A DNA stretch of 18,929 nucleotides from NCBI GenBank assembly GCA_039184055.1, contig JBCDBH010000076.1, positions 1 to 18,929 of the forward strand, given 5' to 3'. Shown here one piece after another: positions 15,467 to 18,929 of this stretch. Positions within the stretch are counted from its first letter, which is position 1, and each line of letters begins with the position of its first letter. A model generated the notes under the pieces. The model ran no database searches. It had not been told where the DNA came from and worked only from the letters and a program-made list of their open reading frames with translations. A program made the position numbers and the translations under genes. This stretch comes from JBCDBH01 sp039184055. Its GTDB lineage: Bacteria > Acidobacteriota > Thermoanaerobaculia > Multivoradales > J023.

Positions 15467-15499
15467 AAAAAAAGCCGGTGATGAGGAGGTATCACCAGC
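15467..15499 (-). terminator. First intrinsic terminator behind cysteine-rich paralog 3
   Basis: On the minus strand GCTGGTGAT pairs with ATCACCGGC (9 bp, one T-G wobble) around an ACCTCCTC loop, followed directly by seven T. It begins 20 bases after the stop codon at 15520, which is textbook placement. Confidence 0.88.
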
Positions 15500-15519
15500 C
15501 GCTCAGGCACGGATCGAAA

Positions 15520-15927
15520 TCAAACCGCGTAGGGATCCCAGTTACAGCTGGCGCACGCCGGCGGGCAGTAGGGATCACCCGGGCCGTAGGTGCAGCTTCC
15601 GCCACCACCACCGCCACCGCCACCACCGCCGGTGCCGCCACCGCCGGTCGTGCACGGTAGGTACCCCCAACAATGAGGCAGCCGATCGATGCCAACGGAC
15701 ACGGCGCAATTCGAGATCGACGACTTCTTCTTGACGCATCCGGACCGATCCGCCAGGGAATCACACAGGTTGCTGCCGACCGGGCAACATTGGGCGGTAT
15801 ACACAAAGAAGCCAACACACTCATAGCAATCCGAGCACGCTCCATACGCGGTCGCCTGGGCCGGTGTCGGCGCGCTCAGCACGAACAACAAGGCAGCGCC
15901 CAAAACCATCAACAACGAAAGTCGCAT
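15520..15927 (-). CDS. Secreted 14-cysteine protein with Gly linker and conserved tail, paralog 3
   Basis: This is a 135-residue protein. The ATG at 15925-15927 has AAGGAG with 6-base spacing. The signal peptide is MRLSLLMVLGAALLFVLSAP, cut near AQA/TAYG. The mature part has 14 cysteines in the same register as the two other paralogs (C-x2-C-x2-C-x9-CC-x6-C-x8-C-x9-C-x11-C-x5-C). The linker is longer, GGGGT followed by eleven Gly. The tail keeps C-x8-C-x3-C-x2-C as YGPGDPYCPPACASC but ends NWDPYAV. Almost all non-Cys positions in the front half differ from the paralogs, and it lacks the NPITG motif. It lies behind the second CHAT gene, with its own ECF-like promoter and two terminators, so it is probably a single-gene unit. 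Function unknown. Confidence 0.84.
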   Translation of the reverse strand: MRLSLLMVLGAALLFVLSAPTPAQATAYGACSDCYECVGFFVYTAQCCPVGSNLCDSLADRSGCVKKKSSISNCAVSVGIDRLPHCWGYLPCTTGGGGTGGGGGGGGGGGSCTYGPGDPYCPPACASCNWDPYAV

Positions 15928-16022
15928 CCACTACTCCTTCTCACGTCTCGATCGACAAAGAACCCCCGTCCACCCGCCGATCGGGTGCCTCTTTCGGAAA
16001 CCGGGAGCCTGTTGGCAAGAAG

Positions 16023-16050
16023 TAACGGTCTGAAGGAGCGAACTGGTACC
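16023..16050 (-). promoter_or_regulatory. ECF-like promoter candidate upstream of cysteine-rich paralog 3
   Basis: On the minus strand this reads GGTACCAGTT then CGTTA, i.e. GGTACC-N17-CGTTA. It shares the ten-base left box exactly with 5816-5842, and the spacing differs by one. It lies 16 bases behind the CHAT stop and about 95 bases ahead of the ATG at 15927. The leader contains a 6-bp hairpin, CACCCG/CGGGTG (15971-15987). Confidence 0.5.
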
Positions 16051-16066
16051 GCTGGCGGGTAAAAGC

Positions 16067-18929
16067 TCAGCGCCAATCGCCAAAAAGCTGAAACGCCGCC
16101 CACTCCCTCGCGGGGCGACCGTCGTGCAGCGCCACGAGCTGGGCCGCGCGGAGCGCATCGGCAAACGACGCGCCGGTGGCGAGACGGCGATAAAAACGGC
16201 TCATCGACTCGGCGGTCGAGACGTCCGCGACATCCCACAACGACGCCAGCACCACCCGCGCGCCCGCCACCTGAAAGGCGCGGGTCATGCCGATCAGGCC
16301 TTCGCCTCGACGCTCACGACCGAGCGCCGACGAACACGACGACAGGGTCACCAAGTCGACGTCGAGACGTAGCTCTTCGAAGATCTCCCAGGCCTGGAGC
16401 AGACCGTTGTCGTAGCCCGCGTCGACCCGTTCGGGCGCGCTCAAGAGCACCGCCGAGTCGAGCGGAGCGTCGGCATCGAGCACGGTGTGCGTGGCGACAT
16501 GCAGAATCGAGGTGTAGGCGGGTGGCGACTCGGTCGTCGCCCGATCGAGCGTCTTGAGCCGTGTCTCGGTGGCGCGATCGCCGAGATGGACGTCGACACG
16601 GTGCCCGGCCGAGGCGGGAAAGGCGTCGACGATCGATGCCACTTCGTCACGGGTCGCCGGCAGCGGCGTCGGCGCGACACCCCGCTTCGCCCACAGCTCG
16701 AGCTGGGAGGAGCGAGTCGTGTCGGCCACCTCCGAAGATGCGCCGGCGGAGTCCTGAGCGACTGTTTCGACCACCAGCGTGAAACGTGGATCGGCGAAAG
16801 CGTCGACCCGTACCGTCGCGGGTCGATCGTGGGTCGGGCGATCCGAAGCGGCGTAGACGGTTGCCGAGAGTGCGAGAAAGAACGGCCGGTGTTCGATCAA
16901 GAACGTTCCGTCGCGCCGTTCGAGCGCCGCCCAGGGCAAACGGTGGAGCGCGCCATCGGGAATCACGAGCAGCCGTTCGGCCGCCGCGACCCGCGTCGCG
17001 ATCGGAGCCAACAAGGTGTCGTAGAGACGCTGACCGAGCTCGCGCCGTCGGTTCTCGCGCGCCGACGCCGCCATCGTTCCGGGCTGTTCGTCGACGATCA
17101 GGCGACGAAAACGCTCGACGTCACGCTCGAGCGTCGCCGGATCGACCGCGAGCCGCAGGGTCTCGAGTGGCCCGGCGTGATCGAGCACAAAGAGCAGCAC
17201 GCTCGTCCGCCCCACCGCGTACGACACCATCACCGTACCCGGATCGAGCGCCCGCCGTGCCGCCTCGACATCGACGGTGCGTGGAGCCTCGAGCTCGGCG
17301 GCGGGTGAACGATGCCGACGCATCGCCTCGTGGACCTGATCACGCTCGCGCCGAAGGGCACGCAACGTCCGCTGGAGCTCGGCGAGCCGAGTCTCGTCAC
17401 CCGCTCGAGACGCCGCGATCAGCTGCTCGTGGACCTGGTCGTAGCGCACCATCACGCGACGTCGACGCCGATCGAGCTCGGTGGGCACATCGGCGAAACG
17501 CAACTCGCGTGAGCGCAAGAGGGTGAGAAAGCTCTGGGCTCGCGAGCGTTCGAGCGCCGCGAACGCATCCGCCTCTCGACCCACGACGAGCAGACTATCG
17601 ACATAGTCGTGGTGGATGTCGTGATGATCGCCACGCAGTGCCGAGCGATGGCCTTCGGTGCCGCCCAGACGACCGATCTGGGTTTCCAGGTGATCGGTGG
17701 CGCGCGCCAGTCGTGCCACCGCCCGTTCAGGATCACGATCCCACCAGGCGTGCGCCAGACCGTGCAGACTCTCCGCCGCGCCTCGACTCCCCGGAGCATG
17801 ACGTTCGAGAATCGCCAGAGAACGCGCCAGGTGGTGCACGGCGCGATCCCACGAGCCGAGCTCGAGCTGGGCCCCACCGAGATGACGCAGCGTGGTGGCG
17901 AGCGCCACGCTGTCCGGCACGATGGTCTCCTGGATCGTGAGCGCGGCCCGCCAATGATCCACCGCCGTCTCGAGCGCCCCGCTTCGCCACGCCACCTGGC
18001 CGAGCACGAAAAGACCGTGTGACGTCTCGTAGCTCGACGACGACACCTGGCGGCTCCGCTCGTATGCGTCTTCGGCGTGGCGGCGCGCCAGCTCGAGATC
18101 GTCGGCGGCCAGGGCCGCCAGGCTCAGATGATGCAGCGTGGCGACCACCGTCCCGACATCCTGATTCGCGGTCTCGTCGAGCGCGACCATCAAACTGGCA
18201 TCGAGACGCTCGGTGGCGAGCGCCGGATCACCGCGATCGAGCGCCAGAAGACCGAGATTCGTCATCACCGCCGCCTCGCGTCGCCGATCGCCCACGTCGC
18301 GAGCGACGTCGAGACTCGTCGTCCACCAGGCTTCCGCTTCTGCGAGCCGACCGCGTTCACTCGCCAGGCTGCCGAGCAACGACAAGAGACGCGCCCGGGT
18401 GGCGGTGACACGACGGTCGGTTTCGAGCACGCGATGAAAAAGCGTCTCGGCGGTATCGAGATCCCCGAGCGAAAACGACGCCGCGCCGAGATCGACCATG
18501 ACGCGCGCATGCTCGGCGCTCGCCGGAAGCACCGTCATGAACACGGCGTCGGCTCGTTGCAACGCATCCAGGGCCCCGGCCCGTCGATCGACCCTGAACA
18601 ACACCGAACCCAGGCTGGCGAGCGTACGACCGAGCACGAGGCTGCGCGGCGCGTGCTCGGCGAGGCTCGTGGCCGCACGCTCGAGCCGCTCGATCGCAAC
18701 GTCGATCTCGCCCGCCTGGAGCGCGGTCAGACCGAGGAGACGCTCGATCGTCGCGCGACACACGGTCGACGGGCTTCCGGCCTCGCGACACACCGCATCG
18801 AGAGGCTCGTACACCCGGCGCGCCGCGTCGGGACGACCCAGCCGTCGAAGGACCCATCCGCGCGCCAGCTCGATCGCCAATCGAGCCCGTGCCGACGACC
18901 CATGGCCCGCTGCTCGGTCGAACGCCGCC
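16067..18929 (-). CDS. TPR-CHAT caspase-like protein (N-terminus outside window)
   Basis: The frame stays open to the window edge (at least 953 residues). An apparent TTG start at 18880 is internal, since the 16 codons before it continue the same alanine-rich TPR-like helix. Most of the visible protein is TPR array (for example TLASLGSVLFRVDRRAGALD, MTNLGLLALDRGDPALATE, LGQVAWRSGALETAVDHWRA). A charged coiled coil follows, with LDRRRRRVMVRYDQVHEQL and ELQRTLRALRRERDQVHEAM, then the CHAT domain. Its predicted catalytic His pair is in ILHVATHTVL (codons at 16499-16501 and 16487-16489) and the Cys in LVTLSSCSSALG (16334-16336), so it looks active. It ends WAAFQLFGDW. It is a clear paralog of the protein at 5850-8936, which lacks the coiled coil. 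Whether it also has a PDZ domain and signal peptide cannot be seen here. Confidence 0.9.
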   Translation of the reverse strand, partial: AAFDRAAGHGSSARARLAIELARGWVLRRLGRPDAARRVYEPLDAVCREAGSPSTVCRATIERLLGLTALQAGEIDVAIERLERAATSLAEHAPRSLVLGRTLASLGSVLFRVDRRAGALDALQRADAVFMTVLPASAEHARVMVDLGAASFSLGDLDTAETLFHRVLETDRRVTATRARLLSLLGSLASERGRLAEAEAWWTTSLDVARDVGDRRREAAVMTNLGLLALDRGDPALATERLDASLMVALDETANQDVGTVVATLHHLSLAALAADDLELARRHAEDAYERSRQVSSSSYETSHGLFVLGQVAWRSGALETAVDHWRAALTIQETIVPDSVALATTLRHLGGAQLELGSWDRAVHHLARSLAILERHAPGSRGAAESLHGLAHAWWDRDPERAVARLARATDHLETQIGRLGGTEGHRSALRGDHHDIHHDYVDSLLVVGREADAFAALERSRAQSFLTLLRSRELRFADVPTELDRRRRRVMVRYDQVHEQLIAASRAGDETRLAELQRTLRALRRERDQVHEAMRRHRSPAAELEAPRTVDVEAARRALDPGTVMVSYAVGRTSVLLFVLDHAGPLETLRLAVDPATLERDVERFRRLIVDEQPGTMAASARENRRRELGQRLYDTLLAPIATRVAAAERLLVIPDGALHRLPWAALERRDGTFLIEHRPFFLALSATVYAASDRPTHDRPATVRVDAFADPRFTLVVETVAQDSAGASSEVADTTRSSQLELWAKRGVAPTPLPATRDEVASIVDAFPASAGHRVDVHLGDRATETRLKTLDRATTESPPAYTSILHVATHTVLDADAPLDSAVLLSAPERVDAGYDNGLLQAWEIFEELRLDVDLVTLSSCSSALGRERRGEGLIGMTRAFQVAGARVVLASLWDVADVSTAESMSRFYRRLATGASFADALRAAQLVALHDGRPAREWAAFQLFGDWR

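Noticed and set aside
15484..15490. Perfect Shine-Dalgarno AGGAGGT on the plus strand
   Set aside because: No start codon follows at a usable distance. The bases form the loop of a minus-strand terminator.
15600..15654. Short tandem GGN/CCN repeats as a CRISPR or satellite array
   Set aside because: They are in frame and encode the poly-Gly linker of a secreted protein. There are no spacers.
18878..18880. TTG as the start of the second CHAT protein
   Set aside because: The frame is open upstream to the window edge and the preceding residues continue the helical repeat, so the gene is cut by the window rather than starting here.

Overview
This is a GC-rich bacterial window whose gene content is typical of a Gram-negative-type lineage with large secreted proteins. 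TPR-CHAT proteins, carboxypeptidase-regulatory-like surface proteins, an RHS protein and an unusual sigma-like factor occur together in Acidobacteriota (for example Thermoanaerobaculia) and some deltaproteobacteria-like groups. That assignment is an inference, because no marker gene is present. There are no rRNA or tRNA genes, IS elements or CRISPR arrays that I can see.

Layout. (1) 1-570, plus strand: the tail of an XRE-type regulator, overlapping by ATGA a small secreted beta-rich protein, with a strong hairpin behind it. (2) 578-5747, minus: a 1659-residue Sec-exported RHS/YD-repeat protein and a possible 60-codon gene behind it. (3) 5850-8936, minus: an exported PDZ-TPR-CHAT (caspase-like) protein. 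(4) 9080-11082, plus, divergent from (3): a noncanonical sigma-factor-like protein translationally coupled to a single-pass membrane protein with anti-sigma topology. (5) 11175-15333, minus: an operon of a 1091-residue multi-domain carboxypeptidase-regulatory-like secreted protein and two small cysteine-rich secreted proteins, closed by an intrinsic terminator. (6) 15520-18929, minus: a second TPR-CHAT protein, cut by the window edge, followed by a third cysteine-rich protein with two tandem intrinsic terminators.

The most interesting content is a family of three small exported proteins. Each has 14 cysteines in nearly fixed register, a glycine linker of variable length, and a near-invariant C-terminal tail carrying a C-x8-C-x3-C-x2-C motif. 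They sit next to two CHAT proteins and a sigma/anti-sigma-like pair. A bipartite element, GGTACC-N16/17-CGTTA on the minus strand, lies just behind each CHAT gene and 69-96 bases ahead of the RHS gene and of one cysteine-rich gene. It resembles an extracytoplasmic-function (ECF) sigma promoter. A weaker match lies ahead of the first CHAT gene.

Working model (inference): the sigma-like factor, held by its membrane partner, switches on an exported programme of caspase-like proteases, an RHS protein and cysteine-rich peptides, in which the CHAT proteases may mature or cleave the secreted partners.
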